From Treponema sp. (GTDB lineage Bacteria; Spirochaetota; Spirochaetia; Treponematales; Breznakiellaceae), in contig JAISSG010000080.1 of assembly GCA_031273185.1 (NCBI GenBank), positions 1 to 13,258 of the forward strand: a DNA stretch of 13,258 nucleotides. The letters are read 5' to 3'. Position numbers and translations under genes: made by a program. A model generated the notes under the pieces. That model saw nothing but the letters and a program-made list of their open reading frames with translations, was not told where the DNA came from and searched no databases. Below are positions 6,301 through 13,258 of the stretch, in pieces. Each line of letters begins with the position of its first letter. Position 1 is the first letter of the stretch.

Positions 6301-8823
6301 TTAGAGTTGTTCGTAAACTTCAGTTTCAGAACAACTTCCTTGATACAAAAATCGGTACACGTCAAAGTACGAGGCCCAGGGCTGTGGCGGATTGTCGCCG
6401 CCATTAGTGATAATGTTTTTTGCCAATACGCAAGCGCGGCGCAATGAAAAAACCGTCGCACCGATGGCGAGGCATTGTTCCCGATAGGCTTTCTCCCCCG
6501 ATGCCGGCACATACGCCGTTTCCTCCCCTGCGCTGCCGGATACATTGGCGTAACCGAAGCCCCAGTGCAGGGAGGAAAGCGAATGCTTCTTGCCGCCTGA
6601 TGGGATAAGGTAACATTCTGCCCTGCCTATCGTTATGCCCTCGGGCAGGGCGGCGTTCATCGCGGCGACAAACTCGCCGGGATCAGGCTGGCGGGAAAAA
6701 TCGACGGCGGCGATTTCCGCCCCGGCGCTGATGCCAATGGAGAGGGGCGAAACAATTTCCAGCTTTGCCAAAGGGTTAAAGCCCTGTGTATACAGCACGT
6801 CTAGTCCGGCGCGGGCCATCACCATGGAGAAAATCTCGATAAGGCTTAAGTGCCCGTGAAAGACGGCGCTGTTCTCTTTGGAAAAACTGAACAAAAGCCG
6901 CCAAATAGGGGGATCGGCTTTTGTTGGGGGATCGGGGACTGGGGACTGGGGACTGGGGAGGGAAGAATGGGGAATGGGGAATGGGGAATGGGGAATGGGG
7001 GAGGACTCACTGCGGTTGTAAACCAATTTGACGTTTTTGTTACATGCGCCACAATTTTCATGGCAGTTTTCTTCGCACGGGTCGCTCATTTCGCTGCGGT
7101 CTGATTTGCCGAGTTCCCGTTTTAGGTATGCCGACGATACGCCGGAAACGACCGGCTGCCAGGGGAGCGGGATGCCGAGGTCGTGAGTGCCGAGGAACTC
7201 GTCGGCTAACATGGCGTTTTTGTCGATCACGGCCTGCCATGCGTCCCTGTCGATAAATTCCTGCCATGCGTCAAGCCTGCTTCCCGCACGGAAGGCTTCT
7301 TCCGCCATATCCCCTGCCCTGTCGTCCCCTCGGCTCAGTATGCCCTCAAGCATCGACGTTAACGGATCGGAAACGCTTACCTTATGTCCCTTTGGCTTGA
7401 GCTGCGAGCGTATGTAATTAAGTTTTGCGATGGCGGTTTCGCTGTCGATCTGCTTCGCCCACTGGTAAGGGGTATGTGGCTTTGGCACAAATATCCCCAC
7501 ATTAATGTTAAAGTGCATTGCCGTCCGCTTTGCAACATTGGTAATAAAATTTACAATCTCTTCCTCTTCGCGCTTCGCCCCTTGGCAATCCGCCGCATCC
7601 CCTAACCCCGACCCCCATTCCCCACAAACTGGTAAGCCAATCATAAAATAAAACTTAGCCCCCCGCCATCCGTTTTTCTTTGCCTCTTTAAGAATATCCA
7701 CCACGGAATCCTCGGCTACACGCTTGTTTATCGCCAACTGCCAGAAGTCAAGCGGGGTTTCAACGGCAAAGGTCAGGCCGCTTTTGCGGGTCTGGGAAAT
7801 TTTTTCCAAAAGCGACAGGGAAAATGTCGAGACCTTGAGCGACGGCAACTGGAACGAGACGTGCCTTGAGCGAAAGCGGCGGTTCAGTTCATCGACAAGA
7901 TCGCCGATGCCCGAATAGTCCCCGCTGGAAAGCGAGGAAAGGCTTATCTCGCGGTAGCCGCCCTGCGAGACAAACGCCTCGGCTTCGCGGATAACCGTCG
8001 CGTGATCCTTTTGCCGCATGGGGCGGTACCAGTAACCGGCGTGGCAGAAGCGGCAGCCGTTGGGACAGCCCCGCATTATCTCAAGTATGCCGTGGTGCTG
8101 GACGGTTTTCATGCTGGGGACGGGGTACACTGAGGGTGGGGAATGGGGAATGGGGAGTGGGGAACGGGGAACGGGGAACGGGGAACGGGGAATGGGGAGT
8201 GGGGAGTGGTCGGCAAAATGGTGATCGACGGCACGGATTGCTTTTTCCTTTCCTTTTGCCCAAATGCTGGGATGCTCGCTTGTTTTTGCAAGCATCGCTG
8301 TCCTGCCTCCGCCTTGTTGCTTTATCGCAAGCAGTTCCGCCGCTAAGTCAAAAAAGCCCGCTTCGGCTTCGCCGATCCAGAATGCGTCAACAAAGGCGCT
8401 GTACGGCAGGGGGTTGGAGACTGCGGGGCCTCCGGCTATCACCAGAGGGTCGTCCTCGCCGCGTTCCTGCGCACGCAGGGGAATGCCGGAAACGTCTAGC
8501 ATGGCGAGGATGCCGGAGAGCCCCAGCTCGTAACCGAGGGTGAACAGCAAGAGGTCAAGGCTTTTCAGGCTGATGCCGGTGTCGAGGCCGTACAGCGGCA
8601 GGCCCCTGTCACGCAGCAGCCGCTCAAAATCCGGCGCGGGGGCAAAGGCGCGGTCGCAGGAAACGCCGTTAATGTTGTTAAGACCGTTGTAAATAATTTT
8701 GAGCGCCTGGTTGGACATCCCGATCTCGTACAGGTCGGGAAAGGCGATGAGGGCTTGCAGGCAGGCACCTTTTTCGGCAAGCCTGCCAAACTCGCCGCCG
8801 GTGTAACGCCCCGGCTTTTCCAC
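6301..8823 (-). CDS. Radical SAM protein (TIGR03960-like) fused to DUF2344 (TIGR03936-like)
   Basis: The 840-residue product joins two proteins that are usually separate neighbouring genes. Residues 1-200 are the N-terminal B12-binding-like region (PDLYEIGMSNQALKIIY). The radical SAM core carries the 4Fe-4S motif CPNGCRFC (Cys 253, 257, 260), and a Cys cluster CEENCHENCGAC is near residue 580-592. From about 637 a DUF2344 domain begins (FSFSKENSAVFHGHLSLIEIF, then YTQGFNPLAKLEI). The biochemical role is not established; the family is often linked to rod genes, RNase G and ribosomal protein L21/L27 genes. Three heptamer arrays interrupt it in frame (see repeats). Coordinates start at the first ordinary start codon, GTG 8821-8823, but homologous sequence continues upstream (YVNPVGDLGAGLLSVEKPGRY), probably from ATT 8875-8877, giving about 858 residues. 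It is the last gene of the rod operon. Confidence 0.9.
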   Translation of the reverse strand: MEKPGRYTGGEFGRLAEKGACLQALIAFPDLYEIGMSNQALKIIYNGLNNINGVSCDRAFAPAPDFERLLRDRGLPLYGLDTGISLKSLDLLLFTLGYELGLSGILAMLDVSGIPLRAQERGEDDPLVIAGGPAVSNPLPYSAFVDAFWIGEAEAGFFDLAAELLAIKQQGGGRTAMLAKTSEHPSIWAKGKEKAIRAVDHHFADHSPLPIPRSPFPVPRSPLPIPHSPPSVYPVPSMKTVQHHGILEIMRGCPNGCRFCHAGYWYRPMRQKDHATVIREAEAFVSQGGYREISLSSLSSGDYSGIGDLVDELNRRFRSRHVSFQLPSLKVSTFSLSLLEKISQTRKSGLTFAVETPLDFWQLAINKRVAEDSVVDILKEAKKNGWRGAKFYFMIGLPVCGEWGSGLGDAADCQGAKREEEEIVNFITNVAKRTAMHFNINVGIFVPKPHTPYQWAKQIDSETAIAKLNYIRSQLKPKGHKVSVSDPLTSMLEGILSRGDDRAGDMAEEAFRAGSRLDAWQEFIDRDAWQAVIDKNAMLADEFLGTHDLGIPLPWQPVVSGVSSAYLKRELGKSDRSEMSDPCEENCHENCGACNKNVKLVYNRSESSPIPHSPFPIPHSSLPSPQSPVPDPPTKADPPIWRLLFSFSKENSAVFHGHLSLIEIFSMVMARAGLDVLYTQGFNPLAKLEIVSPLSIGISAGAEIAAVDFSRQPDPGEFVAAMNAALPEGITIGRAECYLIPSGGKKHSLSSLHWGFGYANVSGSAGEETAYVPASGEKAYREQCLAIGATVFSLRRACVLAKNIITNGGDNPPQPWASYFDVYRFLYQGSCSETEVYEQL
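6926..7003 (+). repeat. GGGGNNN heptamer array, in frame in radical SAM gene (domain junction)
   Basis: On the + strand, three ggggact units (6934-6954) and four ggggaat units (6969-6996) with degenerate copies before, between and after. The coding strand is C-rich and reads as Pro/Ser-rich repeats (SPIPHSPFPIPH type) at about residues 607-633. That is the linker between the radical SAM part and the DUF2344 domain. Confidence 0.9.
7596..7623 (-). repeat. Short GGGGNNN heptamer array in opposite orientation within radical SAM gene
   Basis: Four phased units on the minus (coding) strand: ggggaat, gggggtc, ggggtta, ggggatg. They encode GEWGSGLGD at about residues 401-410, between MIGLP and the conserved EEEEIVNFI stretch, where homologues have a short loop. 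The G-rich strand is here in the mRNA. Confidence 0.7.
8140..8209 (+). repeat. Ten-unit GGGGNNN heptamer array, in frame in radical SAM gene (N-terminal junction)
   Basis: Ten perfect 7-bp units in phase on the + strand: ggaatgg twice, ggagtgg, ggaacgg four times, ggaatgg, ggagtgg twice, with decayed copies at 8116-8139. Because 7 is not a multiple of 3, the array encodes a 7-residue period from three units (SPFPVPR/SPLPIPH type), residues 206-230. It lies between the N-terminal domain and the Fe-S motif. Confidence 0.92.
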
Positions 8824-8872
8824 GCTTAAAAGGCCCGCCCCCAGGTCCCCGACGGGATTAACATACCTTGCG

Positions 8873-10180
8873 TTAATGGACGTACCTTCTGACGTGTATG
8901 CTCAGGGCAACGCCTATCCCGATCATCGACGAAATCATGGAAGAGCCCCCGTATGACATAAACACCAGGGGGATGCCGGTTATCGGCATAATGCCCATAG
9001 TCATGCCGACGTTGATCATGAAGTGGAAGCTGTACATGCCGACAAGCCCGGCGCAGATGTACGCGGCAAAGGGATCCGAGGCCGTTCTTATTATTCGCAA
9101 AAGCCGCAGGCAGATAGTCAGGAACAGGACAAAGACCACAATCCCGCCAATAAATCCCGCTTCCTCGGAAAATATCGAAAAAATAAAATCGGTGCTCTGC
9201 TCGGGGAGGAAGCGGTACTGGCTCTGCGTGCCCTGCAAAAACCCCTTGCCGGCAAAGCCCCCCGCGCCAATGGCGGTAATGGACTGGATAATGTTCCAGC
9301 CGGCGCCGCGGGGATCAACGTTGGGATCGAGGAACACGATGAGCCGCATGATCTGGTAATTCTTGAGCACCTTGCCGGCGGCGTAGGAAGCTCCCAGGGA
9401 AAAAACGATGATCGCGAAAATATAAATCATCCAAAAGAAATAACGCTTTCGGTACTTGCGATAGCCAAACAAGGCAATGACCATGATAATGCTCAGGGCA
9501 AGAACAACTATAACGATAAGGCGGGGATTGGTAAGCAAACCAAGCACAGGCAGGGTCCTCCTGAGAATGTAAGCCTGCCACAGCGGCAGGACGGTCAGCA
9601 AGCCGGTAAGCAAAATGCAGGAAGTCAAAAATATCATATAACGGATCGACAGGCCGGCTACAAAAGTCATGGAGATAAGTATTGGAATAAAAACAAGGGA
9701 GGTTCCCAGATCCGGCTGAAGCAGCACTATTCCCATGGGAACTATTACGATAAAGCAGGATACCAGAAAGCGGATAAAAGAACTGACATTCTTCCTGGTA
9801 CTGTCCAGGTAGCGGGCAAGGAAAATAATGACAGCAATTTTTGCAAATTCCGATATCTGTATTCCAAAAAGGCCTATTCTCAGCCAGCGCGTGCCCCGGA
9901 CAACGTGGCCAAAAACAAGCGTGTACACAAGGGGGAGCAGCACCAAAAGGTAAATGTACGGGGAAAGGTTGTACAAACGGCGGTAGTTGACCATCGCCAA
10001 AGCCAGGGCGACGGCAACGCCGGCGGAAGCCCATATAGCCTGCCTGATGTACTGGGTGGAAATCTGGGCACTGCCGGCGCTTACCCCCGAAGAATAAATG
10101 AACGCAATGCCGATTGCCATAAGGAGCATCACCGGCAAAAGAATAAAATAGTCGATTTCGAGAATGTCCCTGGGTCTCAT
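8873..10180 (-). CDS. rodA: Rod-shape SEDS glycosyltransferase RodA
   Basis: RodA polymerises lipid II into glycan strands during side-wall growth, together with PBP2. The 435-residue protein is almost wholly hydrophobic, with about ten membrane spans. SEDS landmarks are present: RGTRWL (95-100), ISEFAK (109-114), LQPDLGTS (154-161), and the long extracellular loop with GFLQGTQSQYRFLPEQSTDF, in which Asp331 corresponds to the essential Asp of the family. The end has GIPLVFMSYGGSSM. The start is ATG 10178-10180: an upstream extension to 10300 in the same frame only overlaps mrdA. GGAGG lies 5 nt before the ATG, and the ATG overlaps the mrdA TGA as ATGA, which implies coupled translation and matched RodA-PBP2 output. 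Confidence 0.96.
   Translation of the reverse strand: MRPRDILEIDYFILLPVMLLMAIGIAFIYSSGVSAGSAQISTQYIRQAIWASAGVAVALALAMVNYRRLYNLSPYIYLLVLLPLVYTLVFGHVVRGTRWLRIGLFGIQISEFAKIAVIIFLARYLDSTRKNVSSFIRFLVSCFIVIVPMGIVLLQPDLGTSLVFIPILISMTFVAGLSIRYMIFLTSCILLTGLLTVLPLWQAYILRRTLPVLGLLTNPRLIVIVVLALSIIMVIALFGYRKYRKRYFFWMIYIFAIIVFSLGASYAAGKVLKNYQIMRLIVFLDPNVDPRGAGWNIIQSITAIGAGGFAGKGFLQGTQSQYRFLPEQSTDFIFSIFSEEAGFIGGIVVFVLFLTICLRLLRIIRTASDPFAAYICAGLVGMYSFHFMINVGMTMGIMPITGIPLVFMSYGGSSMISSMIGIGVALSIHVRRYVH
8875..8890 (-). promoter_or_regulatory. Shine-Dalgarno and probable ATT start of the radical SAM gene
   Basis: On the minus strand AGAAGG (8890-8885) is followed after 7 nt by ATT (8877-8875), in frame with the family-like N-terminal residues that lie upstream of the GTG at 8823. 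An in-frame TGA precedes it, and no ATG, GTG or TTG lies between that stop and the GTG. The ATT overlaps the last base of the rodA stop codon. The GTG itself has no recognisable Shine-Dalgarno. Confidence 0.55.
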
Positions 10181-12045
10181 TCCCTCCTCCCCCGAACCGG
10201 CATGACGTATTGCAAGCCCAGGCTCCGTATCGCCTCGTCGCAGGTCTGCCCGGCAAAGATACCCTGAAAAATGATCGCCGAGGCATAGGGCGCCCACCAC
10301 TCCCAGCGGTTGACCGCCTCCACGATGACCGACACCACAACCTGATCTTCCGGGTCGCCGCCGTCATAGGGCGCGTACGCGGCAAACCACGAATGCCAGC
10401 GGTCCTGCAGGCCCACCTCGCCGGTCCCCGTCTTGCCGGCTATCTGTACCGATTTAATGTTCAGCGGAAACTGGGCTGTTCCCTCGGTAATGACGCCGCG
10501 CATGTCGCGCCGGACGGTCTCAAAAACCTTGGGGTCAATGTCGCTTTGGTGGAGCAGTTCCGGCGTGGCCTTCTGCTCAACCGCCCCGGTAACAGGATCC
10601 CGCGCCTCCTTGAGCACATGGGGCTTGTATATCTTCCCGTCGTTCACCACCATAGCCACCATGTTCGCCATCTGGAGCGGCGTCACCAGGGTCCAGCCCT
10701 GCCCGATGGCCATGTTCATGGTATCGCCGCCCAGCCACCGCTCGTGGAAGCGGCGGGACTTCCACTGCGGCGTGGGGATAAAGCCCCCTATCTCGCCGGG
10801 CAGGTCAACGCCGGTAAGGGAGCCAAAGCCAAACTCCCTGGAATACGAAACGATCTGCTCGACACCCAGCGAATCGCGCCCAACCTGCCAGTAGTAAACG
10901 TCGCAGGACTGGGCCAGGGCCCGGTGCAGGTTCATCCGTCCGTGGCCGGGGCGGCGGACATGGCAGCGCCACTGCCGGTTGCCGTAATCAATCTCGCCGG
11001 GGCAGTCCACGGTCCTGTCCGGGGGGAAGGAATTTTCCCCGAGAATCCCCGTGGTCATCACGACCTTAAAGGCCGATGCGGGAGGATAGCTTGACTGTAT
11101 GGCCCGGTTGAGGAACGGCTTGTTGGGATCGTTGGCAAGGACTTGGTACTCGCCCCGCCCGCCCCGGGTAAAGATGTTCGGGTCGTACCAGGGGTAGGAA
11201 ACCATCGCCAGTATCTCCCCGGTGGAGGGGCGCATCACCACGACGGAGCCGATTCGGTCGCCAAGGGCGTCTTCCGCCAGCTTCTGTATGTCCCGGTCGA
11301 TGGTCAGCACCAGGTTCTTGCCCGTTTTTGGGGGGATCCGCTCCCCCCTGGACGAAACCCTCCTGCCCCTCACGTCAACCGTCCTCGTCTCGCTGCCGTT
11401 CTCGCCCCGCAGCAGATCGTCGTACTGGCGCTCTACCCCCGTCTTGCCGATCATGTCCCCCTGCTGGTAGCCCAGGTTGTACAACTGGGTCAGCTCGTCC
11501 CTGGTTATGTCCCCGACATAGCCAACGATGTGGGAAAGGCTCCCCAGGTCCATGTAGCTGCGTATGGGCTTGCTGTTCCAGTAAACCCCCGGGAGGGTTT
11601 CCTTGCGCTCGGCAAGCGCGGCTATTGTCGCGTAGGGAACGTTAATCGCAATTTCCACCGGCTGGTACAGGCGGTAATTCTGCTGGGGTATCCTTGCCTC
11701 AATGTCGGCTGAGGGGATTCTGAGGATGGCGGCGGCATCCGCCATAAGTTCCGGCATCTGGCCCCTGGGAACCTCGGCGGGGACAATGCTAACCGCGAAC
11801 GAATCGGCGTTCATTACCAGGGGCTGGGTATAACTGCGGTCGTAAATCTCGCCGCGCTGGGCACGCAGCACCTCCGTGCGGCGGGAAATGTCCTGGGCGT
11901 GGGTTCGGTACTGCTCGCTGGAAAGAATTTGCATATTGAACAGCCGCAGGCCGTAGACAACAAACAGCGCGATAAACATAATCCGCATGACGCCGATTCG
12001 CTTCTGCACGTCGCCCTGCCGGGGATCATCGTCGCGCGGATTCAT
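10177..12045 (-). CDS. mrdA: Penicillin-binding protein 2, elongasome transpeptidase
   Basis: The 622-residue class B PBP cross-links glycan made by RodA in the periplasm. It has a short cytoplasmic tail, one membrane anchor (about 18-38), and the pedestal domain with RAQRGEIYDR (62-71) and GKTGVERQYDDLLRG. The transpeptidase domain follows with the active-site serine motif SAFK (Ser324-Lys327), SCD (380-382; PBP2 proteins often have SxD rather than SxN) and KTG (538-540). A Cys/His-rich insert, CPG then RCHVRRPGHG (about 348-369), resembles the region that binds zinc in E. coli PBP2. ATG 12043-12045 was chosen over the TTG one codon earlier: it overlaps the mreD TGA as TGATG and follows gaggtttg. 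The product should be a beta-lactam target. Confidence 0.96.
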   Translation of the reverse strand: MNPRDDDPRQGDVQKRIGVMRIMFIALFVVYGLRLFNMQILSSEQYRTHAQDISRRTEVLRAQRGEIYDRSYTQPLVMNADSFAVSIVPAEVPRGQMPELMADAAAILRIPSADIEARIPQQNYRLYQPVEIAINVPYATIAALAERKETLPGVYWNSKPIRSYMDLGSLSHIVGYVGDITRDELTQLYNLGYQQGDMIGKTGVERQYDDLLRGENGSETRTVDVRGRRVSSRGERIPPKTGKNLVLTIDRDIQKLAEDALGDRIGSVVVMRPSTGEILAMVSYPWYDPNIFTRGGRGEYQVLANDPNKPFLNRAIQSSYPPASAFKVVMTTGILGENSFPPDRTVDCPGEIDYGNRQWRCHVRRPGHGRMNLHRALAQSCDVYYWQVGRDSLGVEQIVSYSREFGFGSLTGVDLPGEIGGFIPTPQWKSRRFHERWLGGDTMNMAIGQGWTLVTPLQMANMVAMVVNDGKIYKPHVLKEARDPVTGAVEQKATPELLHQSDIDPKVFETVRRDMRGVITEGTAQFPLNIKSVQIAGKTGTGEVGLQDRWHSWFAAYAPYDGGDPEDQVVVSVIVEAVNRWEWWAPYASAIIFQGIFAGQTCDEAIRSLGLQYVMPVRGRRE

Positions 12046-12548
12046 CAAACCTCACCCCTTTTCAGCAGCAGCGACTTGAATCGCTTGAGAAAAGCAAAAA
12101 GAAACGGCGCCGTAAGCGTGTTCAAGGCCAGCTCCGCCCAGAGGGTGGGGGCGGCAAACGAATAGGCCATAACCGCCCCGCCAAAGAGCAGGTTGAGCAG
12201 CAGGAGGGCCAGCGCCTTGAGCAGGGTCGCCACGGCGCAGAGCCCCATGGGGAGCAGGACAAGGTCCAGGAAGAAGGTTCCCTTCATCAGGCCGGCAAGC
12301 GCGCCGATCAGGGTGCGCACAAGGGCGTTGAGGCCGAAAGGCGCGGCGGACAGGCAGTCCAGCACTATCCCGCTGAAAAAGCCGGAAAGCTGGCCGGTCA
12401 TCACGCCGTTGACGTATGCGGAATAGACCACGATCCCCAGGGCAATGTCGGGAACCGCCCGGTACAGGGCGAGGCGGGAAAGCAGGGTTGACTGGAGGAT
12501 GGCCGCGACAAACCCGAAAACGACGGCCCAGGCTACGCACCTAATCAT
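12045..12548 (-). CDS. mreD: Rod-shape-determining protein MreD
   Basis: A 167-residue, very hydrophobic protein with five to six membrane spans. It begins MIRCVAWAVVFGFVAAILQS and contains PDIALGIVVYSAYVNG and GFFSGIVLDCLSAAPFGLNA, the best conserved MreD segment. It ends with a basic tail (KRFKSLLLKRGEV). MreD links MreC to the PBP2-RodA machinery in the inner membrane. The start ATG 12546-12548 overlaps the mreC stop by 8 nt and has a purine-rich ggaaagag upstream. A GTG/TTG-type start 12 codons earlier lies wholly within mreC and is less likely. Identification rests on hydropathy, the conserved segment and its position. Confidence 0.92.
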   Translation of the reverse strand: MIRCVAWAVVFGFVAAILQSTLLSRLALYRAVPDIALGIVVYSAYVNGVMTGQLSGFFSGIVLDCLSAAPFGLNALVRTLIGALAGLMKGTFFLDLVLLPMGLCAVATLLKALALLLLNLLFGGAVMAYSFAAPTLWAELALNTLTAPFLFAFLKRFKSLLLKRGEV

Positions 12549-13258
12549 CGCCCGCTCTTTCCCCGATGACAAAAACATATTCAAGGCGCGAAAAATCGAT
12601 CAGCGGCTCCACCTCCACCTCCATGGATATCTCGTACTCGCGGTACGCCACGCCGCTGACCCTGCCTATGCTGATGTCCGGCGGGTAGACCCCGCCCATG
12701 CCGCTGGTTGCCACCAGATCGCCCTGGCTTATCTCGCCCCTCGCCCGCTTGGGTATGTAGCGCATCCGCAGCGGGGAGTCAACGCTGCCCTGCCCTTCCA
12801 CGATGCCCTCGTAACGTGACGTGGCAAAGCGCGAGGAGACCAGGAGGCTTTCGTCGTACAGGGGCATCACCAGGCTGTCAAAAGCGTTCGCCTCGATGAC
12901 CTTGCCCACCAGCGCCTGGCTCCCCCCCTGCCAGGCGATGACCGCCATGTTCCTCGCAACGCCCGAGCGGTGGCCCTTGTTGATCACCAGCGCCGAGTAG
13001 AGGTTGTCGGGGTCCCTGCCGACCAGCCTGGCGGGAATGTGGCTGTAGTTGAGTTCCTGCGAAAAGCCAAGCTGCTCGCGCAGGCGGACGTTCTCCTGGA
13101 ATATCTCCGCGGCGCTGCGCTCCAGCCGCTCGTAGCGGGCGACCTGCTCAAGAAGCTCGGCGTGCTCGGCCCTGAGCCTGAACAGCTCCTGCGCCGACAG
13201 CGCCGTCCGGGAAACCAGCGAGGAAACGTCGCTGACCCTGCCGCGCACGCCGGAAAAC
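12541..13258 (-). CDS. mreC: Rod-shape-determining protein MreC (5' end beyond the window)
   Basis: The frame is open to the right edge of the window, with FSG directly before the GTG at 13246-13248, so the N-terminal membrane anchor is off the end. What is present: a coiled coil with repeated Leu/Glu (about 20-62 from the GTG, ELFRLRAEHAELLEQVARYE), then the two-lobed beta domain typical of MreC, with HIPARLVGRDPDNLYSALVINKG and the conserved GDLVATSGMGGVYPPDISIGRV. It ends at TAG 12541-12543. MreC lies in the periplasm and activates PBP2. mreB would be expected just upstream of this window. Confidence 0.95.
   Translation of the reverse strand, partial: FSGVRGRVSDVSSLVSRTALSAQELFRLRAEHAELLEQVARYERLERSAAEIFQENVRLREQLGFSQELNYSHIPARLVGRDPDNLYSALVINKGHRSGVARNMAVIAWQGGSQALVGKVIEANAFDSLVMPLYDESLLVSSRFATSRYEGIVEGQGSVDSPLRMRYIPKRARGEISQGDLVATSGMGGVYPPDISIGRVSGVAYREYEISMEVEVEPLIDFSRLEYVFVIGERAGDD

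Noticed and set aside
8140..8209. CRISPR array
   Set aside because: Units are 7 bp and directly tandem, with no spacers.
8081..8543. ORFs over the heptamer array in other frames on both strands
   Set aside because: A 7-bp repeat without stops is open in every frame, so these arise from the repeat itself.
9023..10267. 414-codon ORF on the + strand
   Set aside because: It lies antisense to rodA and mrdA, is hydrophilic with repeated Lys/Asn/Gly composition, and resembles no protein; it is a shadow of the membrane-protein frame.
10181..10300. Forty-codon N-terminal extension of rodA
   Set aside because: It lies inside mrdA, is not hydrophobic or RodA-like, and the ATG at 10180 has an ideal Shine-Dalgarno and ATGA overlap.
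10210..11712. Long + strand ORFs opposite mrdA (10210-11094, 11143-11712)
   Set aside because: GC-rich codon shadows of mrdA without family motifs or ribosome binding sites.

Overview
The window looks like a chromosomal segment of a spirochaete, most likely a host-associated Treponema. The signs are several spirochaete-style lipoproteins with loose lipoboxes, Listeria-Bacteroides-type surface repeats, IS630 debris, and a rod-shape operon followed by a fused radical SAM/DUF2344 gene. The organism call is inference. No rRNA, tRNA, CRISPR array or intact mobile element was seen.

Layout. Positions 1-1080 are a gene-poor scrap zone. It holds a cluster of GC-rich hairpins (61-207), an internal fragment of an IS630-type transposase with a mutated catalytic residue, a surface-repeat protein fragment broken by stop codons, and an unrecognised remnant. 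Positions 1077-2676 form a small divergent regulatory module. A 70-codon ORF and a lipoprotein gene read leftward from a consensus sigma-70 promoter (TTGACA, 17 nt, TATAAT). An XRE-type regulator reads rightward. A near-perfect 16-bp inverted repeat lies over the promoter. The 70-codon product resembles the C-terminal helical part of the XRE protein. Positions 2821-6126 (minus strand) hold an ABC-F ATPase gene 3 nt downstream of an SH3-domain lipoprotein gene.

Positions 6301-13258 (minus strand) are one compact operon in the order mreC (cut by the window edge), mreD, mrdA (PBP2), rodA, then a radical SAM protein fused to a DUF2344 domain. The first four genes overlap by 1 to 8 nt. They encode the elongasome: MreC and MreD are membrane scaffold proteins, RodA is the glycan polymerase and PBP2 is the matching transpeptidase. 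The radical SAM/DUF2344 gene commonly sits near rod genes in other bacteria, but its role is not known.

The most unusual content is in the radical SAM gene. Its reading frame carries three in-frame arrays of a GGGGNNN heptamer, two with the G-rich strand opposite the coding strand and one with it on the coding strand. They sit at presumed domain boundaries and a loop and are predicted G-quadruplex formers. Homologous coding sequence also continues upstream of the first normal start codon to an ATT codon that has an ideally spaced Shine-Dalgarno sequence.
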